6,403 bases of DNA from Chloroflexia bacterium (GTDB lineage: Bacteria; Chloroflexota; Chloroflexia; QHBQ01; JADMIH01): the NCBI GenBank assembly GCA_025927935.1, contig JAICKM010000411.1, forward strand, positions 1 through 6,403. The letters run 5' to 3'. Both the position numbers and the translations under genes were made by a program. The notes under the pieces were generated by a model. The model was not told the origin of the DNA, searched no databases, and saw nothing but the letters and a program-made list of their open reading frames with translations. Below are positions 1-5,900 of this stretch, piece by piece (the stretch's first letter is position 1; the number at the start of each line of letters is the position of its first letter).

Positions 1-438
1 CCGCTTATCGTCCGGCTGTACCACGCCATGTATGAGGCCATTGCAGCGCATAGCCGCCTGGGGCTAAACGTCGTGGTGGATGTGGCGCACCATGACTCCT
101 ATTCCGTGCCACGCGGGATTCTCGGCGGCTGCGCGCGGCAACTGCTGGGCCTCCCGGTGTGGTTCGTGGGCGTGCGGTGCCCGCTCACGGTGGTCATGGA
201 ACGGCGGCGGGCAACGTGGGGGGTCAGCAACGACGACGGTACGGTGCCTGCCGCGGTGCGCTTGTGGCAGGAGGCCGTCCATGTGCCCGGCATCTATGAC
301 CTGGAGGTTGACACCGCGGCCCGCAGCCCGGAGGCGTGTGCTGCATTGATCCGGCGGCGCATCGACGAGGGACCGCCACCCACGGCTTTCCAACGCCTCG
401 CCGCCCTGACCGCGGCAGAGGATCGCGCTTCGCGATAA
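1..438 (+). CDS. Chloramphenicol phosphotransferase-like protein, C-terminal part (5' end outside window)
   Basis: The reading frame is open from base 1 and ends at TAA 436-438, giving 145 residues that continue upstream of the window. It resembles the CPT family of P-loop kinases, which phosphorylate the 3'-hydroxyl of chloramphenicol or act as kinases of unknown substrate. Counting from the first codon, visible family features are: a hydrophobic strand with acidic end NVVVDVAHHD (23-32), the strand and arginine-rich segment VGVRCPLTVVMERRR (56-70), and the C-terminal signature VHVPGIYDLEVDT (93-105) followed by SPEACAALI (109-117). The P-loop and the N-terminal catalytic Asp lie outside the window, so activity cannot be judged. 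Family members usually have around 180-200 residues, so about a quarter is missing. After the arginines, the usual RGDR-like stretch reads ATWGVSNDDG, which is unlike classical CPT. The internal ATG at 28 is not taken as the start because homology-like sequence precedes it. A real drug-resistance role is unproven; a generic small-molecule kinase is equally likely. Confidence 0.8.
   Translation, partial: PLIVRLYHAMYEAIAAHSRLGLNVVVDVAHHDSYSVPRGILGGCARQLLGLPVWFVGVRCPLTVVMERRRATWGVSNDDGTVPAAVRLWQEAVHVPGIYDLEVDTAARSPEACAALIRRRIDEGPPPTAFQRLAALTAAEDRASR
422..436 (+). other. Perfect 6-3-6 palindrome overlapping the kinase stop codon
   Basis: ATCGCG (422-427) and CGCGAT (431-436) are exact reverse complements around CTT. 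The right arm runs into the first base of the TAA stop codon of the kinase gene. It could form a small stable hairpin in the mRNA end. No T-tract follows, so it is not a canonical intrinsic terminator, and short palindromes are common in GC-rich coding ends. Confidence 0.3.
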
Positions 439-544
439 CGCGCACTCGCCCGTAGCAGGCGCCGCCCGGTCAGCCTGGTCCATTCTAGGTGCCGTGTAGG
501 CCGGATTTGCCAGGTTGGGTATTCGTTTAAAGGCGAGGTAGGAG

Positions 545-1873
545 ATGAACACCATGCAGCCAACCGCAGATGCCGCATCGGAAGGCCCGGCAGACCTGAT
601 CGTGGCCCATGCCGCCGAACTGCTGACCATGACCGGCCCGGCGGAGGCGCGGCGCGGGCCGCAACAGGCCGCGTTGGGGCTGATCGCGGACGGCGCGGTG
701 GCGATCCGCGGCGATACGATCCAGGCCGTGGGGCCGAGCGCGGCCATCCTGGCCGCCCATGCCGGGCCGGACACGCGGGTCGTGGACGCCGCCGGGCGCG
801 TGGTGACGCCAGGGCTGGTCGATGCCCATACGCACCTGGTGTTCGCCGGGACGCGCGAACACGAATATGAACAGCGCCTGCAAGGCGCGGGATATCTTGA
901 GATCCTGGCGGCCGGGGGCGGCATCATGTCCACCGTGCGCGCCACGCGGGCTGCCTCCGCGCAGGAACTGGCCGCGGGCATGGTGCCGCGCCTGCGTGTG
1001 ATGCTGGCCCACGGCACCACCAGCGTCGAGGTCAAGAGCGGCTACGGCCTCAGCACCGAAGACGAATTGAAGAGCCTGCGCGCGATCCGGCTTGTCGCCG
1101 AGGGCCGGGCGCCACAGCAGCCGGGCGAGGCCCTGCCCCGCCTCTGCCCGACGTTCCTGGGCGCCCACGCCGTGCCGGAGGAGTACCGCGGCCAACCGGA
1201 CGCCTATATCGATCTGCTGGTAGAGGAAACCTTGCCCGCTGTGGTGGCCGCCGGGCTGGCCGAGTCGTGCGACGTGTTCTGCGACGCGGGCGCGTTTGAC
1301 GCAGCGCAGGCGCGGCGCATCCTCGAAGCGGCCCAGGCCCACGGCCTGCCGGTGCGCTTGCACGCCAACGAGTTCGAGCGCATCGGCGCCGCCGCGCTGG
1401 CCGCCGATCTGCACGCGCTCTCCGCCGACCACCTGCTGGTGCTCGACGCGGAGGAGATCGCCGCGCTGGCCGCGGCAGGCGTGGTCGCCACACTCCTGCC
1501 GGGCACGGGGTTGGGCCTCGGCCATTATGCCCCGGCGCGGGCGCTGATCGCCGCTGGGGTGCCCGTGGCCCTTGCCACCGATTGCAACCCCGGCACCTGC
1601 CTCTGCGAGAACCTGGGGCTGATGATTGCCCTGGCCTGTAGCGCCATGAAGATGACCCCGGCGGAGGCCCTGGTCGCGGCCACGATCAACAGCGCCCATG
1701 CCCTCGGTCCGCGCTGGGCGGCGTGCACCGGCAGCCTGGAACCGGGCAAGTGGGCCGACCTGGTGATCTGGGATGTGCCCAACTACCGCCACATCCCCTA
1801 TCACCTCGGCGTGAACCTGGTCGGCCAGGTGGTGTGCGGCGGCGAGGTGCTGTACGCCGCGCACCCCGCTTAG
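545..1873 (+). CDS. hutI: Imidazolonepropionase (histidine degradation)
   Basis: HutI hydrolyses 4-imidazolone-5-propanoate to N-formimidoyl-L-glutamate, the third step of histidine breakdown, in the cytosol. The product is a 442-residue metal-dependent amidohydrolase with a TIM-barrel fold. Metal ligands expected from the family are present: H95 and H97 in DAHTHLVFAG, H273 in RLHANEFE, and D346 in ATDCNPGTC. Substrate and catalytic positions also match: R104, Y117, Y167 in KSGYGLS, H208 in FLGAHAVP, E276 and H296 in SADHL. The protein is somewhat longer than the usual 405-420 residues, through an N-terminal extension and about eight extra residues near 186-196. ATG 545 has GAGG (535-538) six bases upstream; ATG 554 (Met4) has GGAG (541-544) nine bases upstream, so either may be used. 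No hutH, hutU or hutG is in the window. The end overlaps the convergent dinB-like gene by four bases. A related amidohydrolase is possible but unlikely given the complete motif set. Confidence 0.95.
   Translation: MNTMQPTADAASEGPADLIVAHAAELLTMTGPAEARRGPQQAALGLIADGAVAIRGDTIQAVGPSAAILAAHAGPDTRVVDAAGRVVTPGLVDAHTHLVFAGTREHEYEQRLQGAGYLEILAAGGGIMSTVRATRAASAQELAAGMVPRLRVMLAHGTTSVEVKSGYGLSTEDELKSLRAIRLVAEGRAPQQPGEALPRLCPTFLGAHAVPEEYRGQPDAYIDLLVEETLPAVVAAGLAESCDVFCDAGAFDAAQARRILEAAQAHGLPVRLHANEFERIGAAALAADLHALSADHLLVLDAEEIAALAAAGVVATLLPGTGLGLGHYAPARALIAAGVPVALATDCNPGTCLCENLGLMIALACSAMKMTPAEALVAATINSAHALGPRWAACTGSLEPGKWADLVIWDVPNYRHIPYHLGVNLVGQVVCGGEVLYAAHPA
1831..1865 (+). terminator. Hairpin at the hutI 3' end, possible bidirectional terminator
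   Basis: GGTGTGCGGCG (1831-1841) pairs with CGCCGCGCACC (1855-1865) over 11 base pairs with one G-U wobble, around a 13-base loop. It lies inside the last codons of hutI, ending 5 bases before the hutI stop codon and, on the other strand, starting just after the dinB-like stop codon. The two genes leave no intergenic space, so any terminator has to lie within coding sequence. There is no U-tract on either side, so a factor-independent function is uncertain. On the minus strand the wobble becomes an A-C mismatch, making the plus-strand RNA the better folder. Confidence 0.4.
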
Positions 1874-2406
1874 AACGGATAGCCCCGCGCGCCTTGCAGC
1901 CCCTTCAAGCAGGAGATTTCGCCCATCAGGTCATGGACATGGCCCATCACCAGGTTGCTCAAGCCCCAGGCGAGATTGACCTGGCCCAGGCCCAGCGCGC
2001 TCATGTCCAGCGGCTGGTCGAGATCTTCCGCAGTGAGGGCCGCCAGGTAGGCATCCGTGTTCGCGTACACGGCCTGAGCATAGGCACGTAGGGCCGGCAC
2101 ATCGATGCGCACCCGGCGCGTCCACGCGGCGTAATCGTCCCACGCCGGGCCAATGCGGCCCGGCATCGGCTCGCTCATCCCCGTTTTGTGCGCCCAACTA
2201 GCGGCGAACATGGGTGGCGTTTGCCGCAACATCCCGTTGATGACCAGATCTTCGCCGGTGATCACGTGCGCGTAGCTGGCGCCGATGGGGTTGGCCCGGC
2301 CCGCCGGCGCCCAGTGCAGTTGCTCCGGAGTCACGTCGGCCATGGTGCCTTCCATGGATTGGTGCGCGCTGGTCATCTGCTCCCGCAAGAGCGTAATCGC
2401 GTCCAT
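1870..2406 (-). CDS. DinB/YfiT-like four-helix metalloenzyme-superfamily protein
   Basis: The 178-residue product has the layout of the DinB_2 superfamily, a four-helix bundle that usually binds a divalent metal through three histidines. Members include damage-induced proteins and thiol-dependent transferases; no substrate can be named here. Visible features are helix 1 with AHQSMEGTMADVTPEQLHW (14-32, includes H15 and H31), ANPIGASYAHVITGED (38-53, with candidate ligand H47), and the C-terminal GHVHDLMGEISCLKGLQG (155-172). In the C-terminal segment the family normally reads HxxxHxGE; here H156 is kept, but the second histidine position is L160. H158 or D159 might substitute. The start at 2406 is fixed by a near-perfect AGGAGGT (2412-2418) five bases upstream; an in-frame extension to 2478 is rejected because it bypasses this site. 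It lies 107 bases downstream of the small barrel gene on the same strand and may be co-transcribed with it. Its end overlaps hutI by four bases tail to tail. Confidence 0.85.
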   Translation of the reverse strand: MDAITLLREQMTSAHQSMEGTMADVTPEQLHWAPAGRANPIGASYAHVITGEDLVINGMLRQTPPMFAASWAHKTGMSEPMPGRIGPAWDDYAAWTRRVRIDVPALRAYAQAVYANTDAYLAALTAEDLDQPLDMSALGLGQVNLAWGLSNLVMGHVHDLMGEISCLKGLQGARGYPF

Positions 2407-2411
2407 GCCTG

Positions 2412-2418
2412 ACCTCCT
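2412..2418 (-). promoter_or_regulatory. Strong ribosome binding site of the dinB-like gene
   Basis: The minus strand reads AGGAGGT, matching the anti-Shine-Dalgarno core, with five bases before ATG 2406. It decides the start against a longer in-frame open reading frame that begins at 2478. Confidence 0.8.
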
Positions 2419-2453
2419 TATGCTGGTATAGCTGTCTGCTGCCGCAGTCCCGT

Positions 2454-2500
2454 TGCCCCCGGCGCCCCGCGGGAGCATCGCGCGGATCGGCGCCGGGGCA
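2454..2500 (-). terminator. Long GC-rich hairpin between the barrel gene and the dinB-like gene
   Basis: CCCCGGCGCC (2457-2466) and GGCGCCGGGG (2489-2498) are perfect 10-base inverted repeats. The stem extends by TG/CA at the outside if one C is bulged, and an inner CCGCG (2467-2471) can pair with CGCGG (2481-2485). It starts 14 bases after the stop codon of the barrel gene in the direction of minus-strand transcription, and ends 35 bases before the AGGAGGT of the dinB-like gene. No U-run follows, so it may be a weak terminator, an attenuator, or an mRNA-stabilising processing hairpin that sets different levels for the two genes. Confidence 0.45.
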
Positions 2501-2513
2501 GCCGGGTCGCGGC

Positions 2514-2789
2514 CTACGGGGTGAGCGTATTATGGACCGGCCAGGGCGACACCTGCGGGGCGCCGATGCCGTGGCGTTGCAACGCCGGCGCGAGGCGCGT
2601 GTTCAGGAAAGTCTCGAACCGCTCCGGCGACTCCCAGACGTCCACGATGCGCCAGCCGCCCTCGATGGGGCCGGCGGCGTGATAGAGTTGCCCGTCCATT
2701 ACCTTGCCGTGCAGCCCCAGGTCCTCGACGACCGCATCGTACTTGTCCTGGGTCACGCCCGACCATTCCAACAGAAACGCGAGTGCCAT
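2514..2789 (-). CDS. Small dimeric alpha/beta-barrel protein, antibiotic-biosynthesis-monooxygenase-like
   Basis: The 91-residue product looks like a single ferredoxin-like domain of the dimeric alpha/beta-barrel superfamily, which includes ABM monooxygenases, haem-degrading IsdG-type proteins and many small proteins of unknown role. Visible elements are strand 1 MALAFLLEWSGVTQ (1-14), helix KYDAVVEDLGL (16-26), strand QLYHAAGPIEGGWRIVDVWES (34-54 region, with H37, W46 and W52), helix ERFETFLNTRLAPAL (56-70), and the end strand VSPWPVHNTL (80-89). No cofactor site is evident, and the reaction cannot be assigned. The start at 2789 is supported by AAAGGAG (2796-2802) six bases upstream. An in-frame extension to 2942 is rejected because it would run through the promoter-like region and has no domain character. 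It is the first gene after the LuxR regulator on the same strand, 206 bases away, and likely shares a transcript with the dinB-like gene. Confidence 0.85.
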   Translation of the reverse strand: MALAFLLEWSGVTQDKYDAVVEDLGLHGKVMDGQLYHAAGPIEGGWRIVDVWESPERFETFLNTRLAPALQRHGIGAPQVSPWPVHNTLTP

Positions 2790-2795
2790 CGTTTT

Positions 2796-2802
2796 CTCCT
2801 TT
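2796..2802 (-). promoter_or_regulatory. Ribosome binding site of the small barrel gene
   Basis: The minus strand reads AAAGGAG, six bases before ATG 2789. It fixes the start and excludes the longer open frame beginning at 2942. It lies four bases below a perfect 7-base-pair hairpin (2806-2824), so folding of the leader could affect its access. Confidence 0.75.
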
Positions 2803-2805
2803 CGC

Positions 2806-2824
2806 GACCGGGTAGGTCCCGGTC
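2806..2824 (-). other. Perfect hairpin just upstream of the barrel-gene ribosome binding site
   Basis: GACCGGG (2806-2812) and CCCGGTC (2818-2824) are exact reverse complements around a 5-base loop. On the minus-strand transcript the stem ends four bases before the AAAGGAG site. It could be a leader hairpin affecting translation or mRNA stability, or part of a protein-binding site. The function is inferred from position alone. Confidence 0.45.
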
Positions 2825-2834
2825 CGTGTGTGGT

Positions 2835-2849
2835 GCGGGCCTGGCCCGC
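2835..2849 (-). other. Second leader palindrome of the barrel gene
   Basis: GCGGGCC (2835-2841) and GGCCCGC (2843-2849) form a perfect 7-1-7 palindrome; as RNA it would fold as about five pairs with a five-base loop. It lies between the predicted -10 (2861-2866) and the hairpin at 2806-2824, so the predicted leader would consist largely of two successive stems. It might instead be an operator near the transcription start. Confidence 0.4.
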
Positions 2850-2860
2850 GGTGCTGGTGT

Positions 2861-2889
2861 AAAGTATCACTTGGTGCAAGTGTAGTCGA
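2861..2889 (-). promoter_or_regulatory. Candidate promoter of the barrel-dinB pair
   Basis: On the minus strand, TCGACT (2889-2884, four of six matches to TTGACA) is followed after exactly 17 bases by TACTTT (2866-2861). TACTTT has three of six matches to TATAAT, but is preceded by TGA and so has an extended -10 character. The start would fall near 2854, giving a leader of about 65 bases. The boxes are weak on their own; support comes from spacing, the local drop in GC, and the palindrome that fills the spacer. An activator would be expected for such a weak promoter. Confidence 0.4.
2868..2882. promoter_or_regulatory. Perfect 6-3-6 palindrome, candidate operator in the promoter spacer
   Basis: CACTTG (2868-2873), GTG, CAAGTG (2877-2882) is an exact dyad. 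It occupies 15 of the 17 bases between the predicted -35 and -10 boxes. A dimeric repressor bound here would block polymerase; a MerR-type activator that acts on the spacer is an alternative, although that class normally has 19-20 base spacers. No gene for a cognate regulator other than the LuxR protein is visible. The identity of the binder is unknown. Confidence 0.45.
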
Positions 2890-2915
2890 TTGGCGCGGGT
2901 AAGAAATGGGGGAAA

Positions 2916-2957
2916 CCACGTACATTTTGCCGTGGGTAGCACGTAGATTTTGCGTGC
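2916..2957. repeat. Tandem hyphenated dyads sharing a 14-base direct repeat, candidate LuxR-protein binding sites
   Basis: CACGTACATTTTGC (2917-2930) and CACGTAGATTTTGC (2940-2953) match at 13 of 14 bases, start to start 23 bases apart. Each copy is also flanked by its own inverted repeat: CCACG...CGTGG (2916-2920 with 2931-2935) and GCACG...CGTGC (2939-2943 with 2953-2957). The outermost base pair differs between copies, C-G against G-C, yet stays paired. The dyads are 20 and 19 bases long, separated by three bases, with centres about 22.5 bases apart, close to two helical turns. They lie 26 bases upstream of the candidate -35 box, a normal place for an activator. LuxR-type HTH dimers commonly bind dyads of about this size, and the LuxR gene ends 39 bases away. 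Binding is inferred; RNA hairpins in the luxR transcript tail are the alternative. Confidence 0.55.
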
Positions 2958-2995
2958 GCGGCGGGGTGCGGCAGCATTGTGGGCCGGCGATCAGG

Positions 2996-5900
2996 CTAAT
3001 CAGTCAGCCCTTTTTCGACCGCCCAGGCCGCGATCTGCGCACGCGATTGGAAGTCCAGCTTGGTGAGGATATTCTCGACGTGCTTCTCCACCGTCCGCTC
3101 GCTGAGGATCAGCGTGGCGGCGATGGTGCGATTGGACTGGCCGCGGGCAATACAGGCGGCGATGGCCCGTTCCCGGTCGGTTAAGCCGCCGAAAGCCTGT
3201 TTCGCCACCCGGCGCGGTGTGGGCGTGTGGCGCGACGGCAGCAGCGCGCCGCCGCGCTGTTCGAACTCTGCGCGTTCGGTCGCGTCCGGCAGCCCGGCGG
3301 CAAGCGTCCCGGCCATCTGCCAGGCTTCTCCGAACATCGTAGCGGCTTCGGTGCGCCGGTGCTGGGCGCGGTAGAGATAGCCGAGGTTGGCAGTGAGGCG
3401 CCACGCCAGCGGCGCCAGTCCCAGGATCTGGGCCACCCGCCGGGCGGCCAGCCACGCGGCGGCGGCGGCGTCCGGCTGCCGGCGCGCGGCCAGGGCGGCG
3501 CCGCGCAGGTGCCAGAGGTGCGGGGCGGCGCCCTCGCCCCAGTAGTCGATATGCGCCGTGGTGGCGATCAACTGCTCCCCCAGGTCCAGGGCCGCCGCCG
3601 CGTCGCCCTCGGCCAGGGCCAGGTGGGCGAGGGCATACTGGCGGTAGCGCCGGCCCAGGTGCCGGGCCGCGGGGTCGCCCGCGGGCGGCATGGCGAGCAA
3701 GGCGCGGGCGGCGGCGTGATCCTGCTGGGCGAGATGCGCCAGCGCGAGCCAGTTACTGCTGAACTGCACCATCATTTCCGAGTTGATCTCGCGGGCCAGG
3801 CGCAGCGCCTGGGCAAAGTGCTGTTGAGCGACGGCAAAAGCCAGCATGTCGTAAGCCGTGCCGCCCAACGCCAGGTGCGCCGAAATCATCCACTGGCGGT
3901 GGCCGATTTCGGCGGCGAACGCCAGGCCGGCTTCGCCGTCGCGGAGGGCCGCGCCAAACAGGCCGCGCGGCCCCTGGATGTGGGCCAGGTAGGCCAGGGC
4001 TTCGGCTTCGCCCGCCCGCCAGTGGATGGTGCGCGCCAGGCGAAGCGCTTCCCCGGCTTCGGCCAGGCAGGCGGCGGCCTCGACATAGGGCCAAACCTGG
4101 GTTAGCGACAGGTAGTTGGCGCCGCGCCCGGCCAGGGTCATCAGGCTGGCGGCCAGGCCCTGGCGGTCGTCTAACCGGCGAAAGATGCCCACCGACTGCT
4201 CGTAATAGGCTACCCCGGCGGGAACGTCGCCGCTTAAATAGCTGCTCACGCCCAGCAAATCGAGCGCCGCCGCTTCGTTCTGCCGGTCCCCCAGCGCCTG
4301 GAAGAGGGCGCGCGCTTCCTCGTGGTAGTGCCGCCCCGCCGCCGGATCGCTGTGCCCGTACCAGTTGCCGACCCGGTTCAGGGTGTGGGCGAGGATCGCC
4401 GGGTCGGCCAGGGCACGAGCCAGGACCAGCGCCTCCTGGAAATAGCCGCCTGCCTGCCCATAGTCGCGCCCTGTCCAGAGCCAGCCCAGGTCCAGCAGGC
4501 TTTGCCACTCTGCGCGCTGGTCATGCGTGGCGCGCGCCCGCGCCAGCGCGGCGGTGTAGTCCGCCTGGGCCGCCGCGAAGTTGCCCACCTGCTCAAACGC
4601 CTGGCCGCGTCCGCGATAGAGATCGGCGGTTGCGGGCGCGGCCAGGTGCTCCTGGGCGGCCAGGGCGCGCGTGAAGTGCTCGACGGCGGCGGCGGGCGCA
4701 TGCAGCGCCTGCGCTTGCTCTCCCGCCTCGATGGCGTACCGCGCGGCTTTGTCCCATCGGGCGGCGGCGTAATAATGATAGCTGAGGTCGGCCAGGCGCG
4801 CGGCGGGCGCCGCGGCGGCGAGTTGTTCCAGGCGTTCCGCCACTTGGCCGTGCAGCGTCCGCCGCTCGCGGGCCAGGAGATTGGCGTAGACGGCTTGCTG
4901 GGTCAGCGCGTGCCGGAACGCAAACACGTCTTCCGATTCTTCGACGACCAGTTGCGCGGCGATCAGCTCTTTGAGCACGCCTAACACAGCGGATTCGTCA
5001 TGCCCGGTCAGCCGCTGCAACAGCGTGAAATCGACCCGGCGCCCGGCCACGGCGGACAGGACCAGGAGTTGCTGCGCGGCGGGACTTAGCCGCTCGGTGC
5101 GCTGCTGGACCGTGACTTGTATGGTGCGCGGGATCTGCAAGGCTTGCGGGAGCTTGCCATCTCCCACACCGGCCGCAAAGATCGCGTCTCCCGCCGGCAG
5201 CGATTTGAGCACTTCCTCGACGAAAAAGGGATTACCTTCGGTCAGGGCATAGAGCGTGGCGAGGAAATCGCCCGATACGGGGCGCGCTACGCCGAAGATG
5301 GCCCGGACCATGGCGTCCACTTCGGCAGGGCTAAACGGCGCGAGCACCAGTTCCGTCGCGGCGCGGGCGCGATCCAGGGCGGCCAGCAAGCGCGCGAGGG
5401 CCGGTTGCGCCTCGCCGGGGCGGTAGGTGCCCAGCAGGAGGATCGGGTGGTGGGCGATCTGGTGGATCAGGTGCAATAGCCATTCGAGACTGGTATCATC
5501 GCTCCAGTGCAGATCTTCCAGCACGACCAGCACCGGTCGCGTGCTCGTCTGATCCAGCAAGAATTGGTTGAGCGTCTGGAAGATGCGATACTGCTCCTGC
5601 TCCGGCTCTGGCGGCGGACCGGGGGGCCGGGCGGGGAGCAGGCTCTGGAGTTCGGGTAGCAGCCCGCCCAGGGCGGCGACCGGCGCTAGGGCCGTCGCGC
5701 GGGCCTCCGGCGGGACCGTGCGGATGAAGGTGCGTAGCAGGTCGAGCACCGGCGCGTAGGGCACACCCCGATCCGGCTCAAAGCAACGCCCGATCAAAAC
5801 GAGCGGCGCGGAGCGCTCGGCAGGCGCAAGCCCGGCCAGAAACCGCGTTTGCGCCTCGGCCACCAGCCGGGTTTTGCCCATCCCCGCCTCACCCGCCAGC

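Noticed and set aside
507..533. Possible hutI promoter (TTGCCA at 507-512 with a TTTAAA-like sequence at 526-531)
   Set aside because: The spacing is only about 13-15 bases and the downstream box is poor. Nothing else in 439-544 resembles a promoter or terminator, so I do not annotate one.
64..1035. 323-codon minus-strand frame spanning the kinase end and the hutI start
   Set aside because: It crosses two well-supported plus-strand genes and the gap between them, and has no domain-like sequence.
527..1864. 445-codon open frame antisense to hutI
   Set aside because: It lies wholly opposite a gene with complete catalytic motifs. Its translation is low-complexity in Arg, Gly, His and Gln with no domain, as expected for the shadow frame of GC-rich coding sequence.
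2407..2478. N-terminal extension of the DinB-like protein to 2478
   Set aside because: The extra 24 residues are non-domain and lie over the intergenic hairpin. The AGGAGGT at 2412-2418 fixes ATG 2406.
2790..2942. N-terminal extension of the small barrel protein to an upstream ATG at 2942
   Set aside because: It would run through the dyads, the promoter-like boxes and both leader hairpins. The AAAGGAG site places the start at 2789, where the domain begins.
3227..4105. 292-codon open frame antisense to the LuxR regulator
   Set aside because: Shadow of the real gene: Gly/Arg/Gln-rich translation, no ribosome binding site, no recognisable domain.
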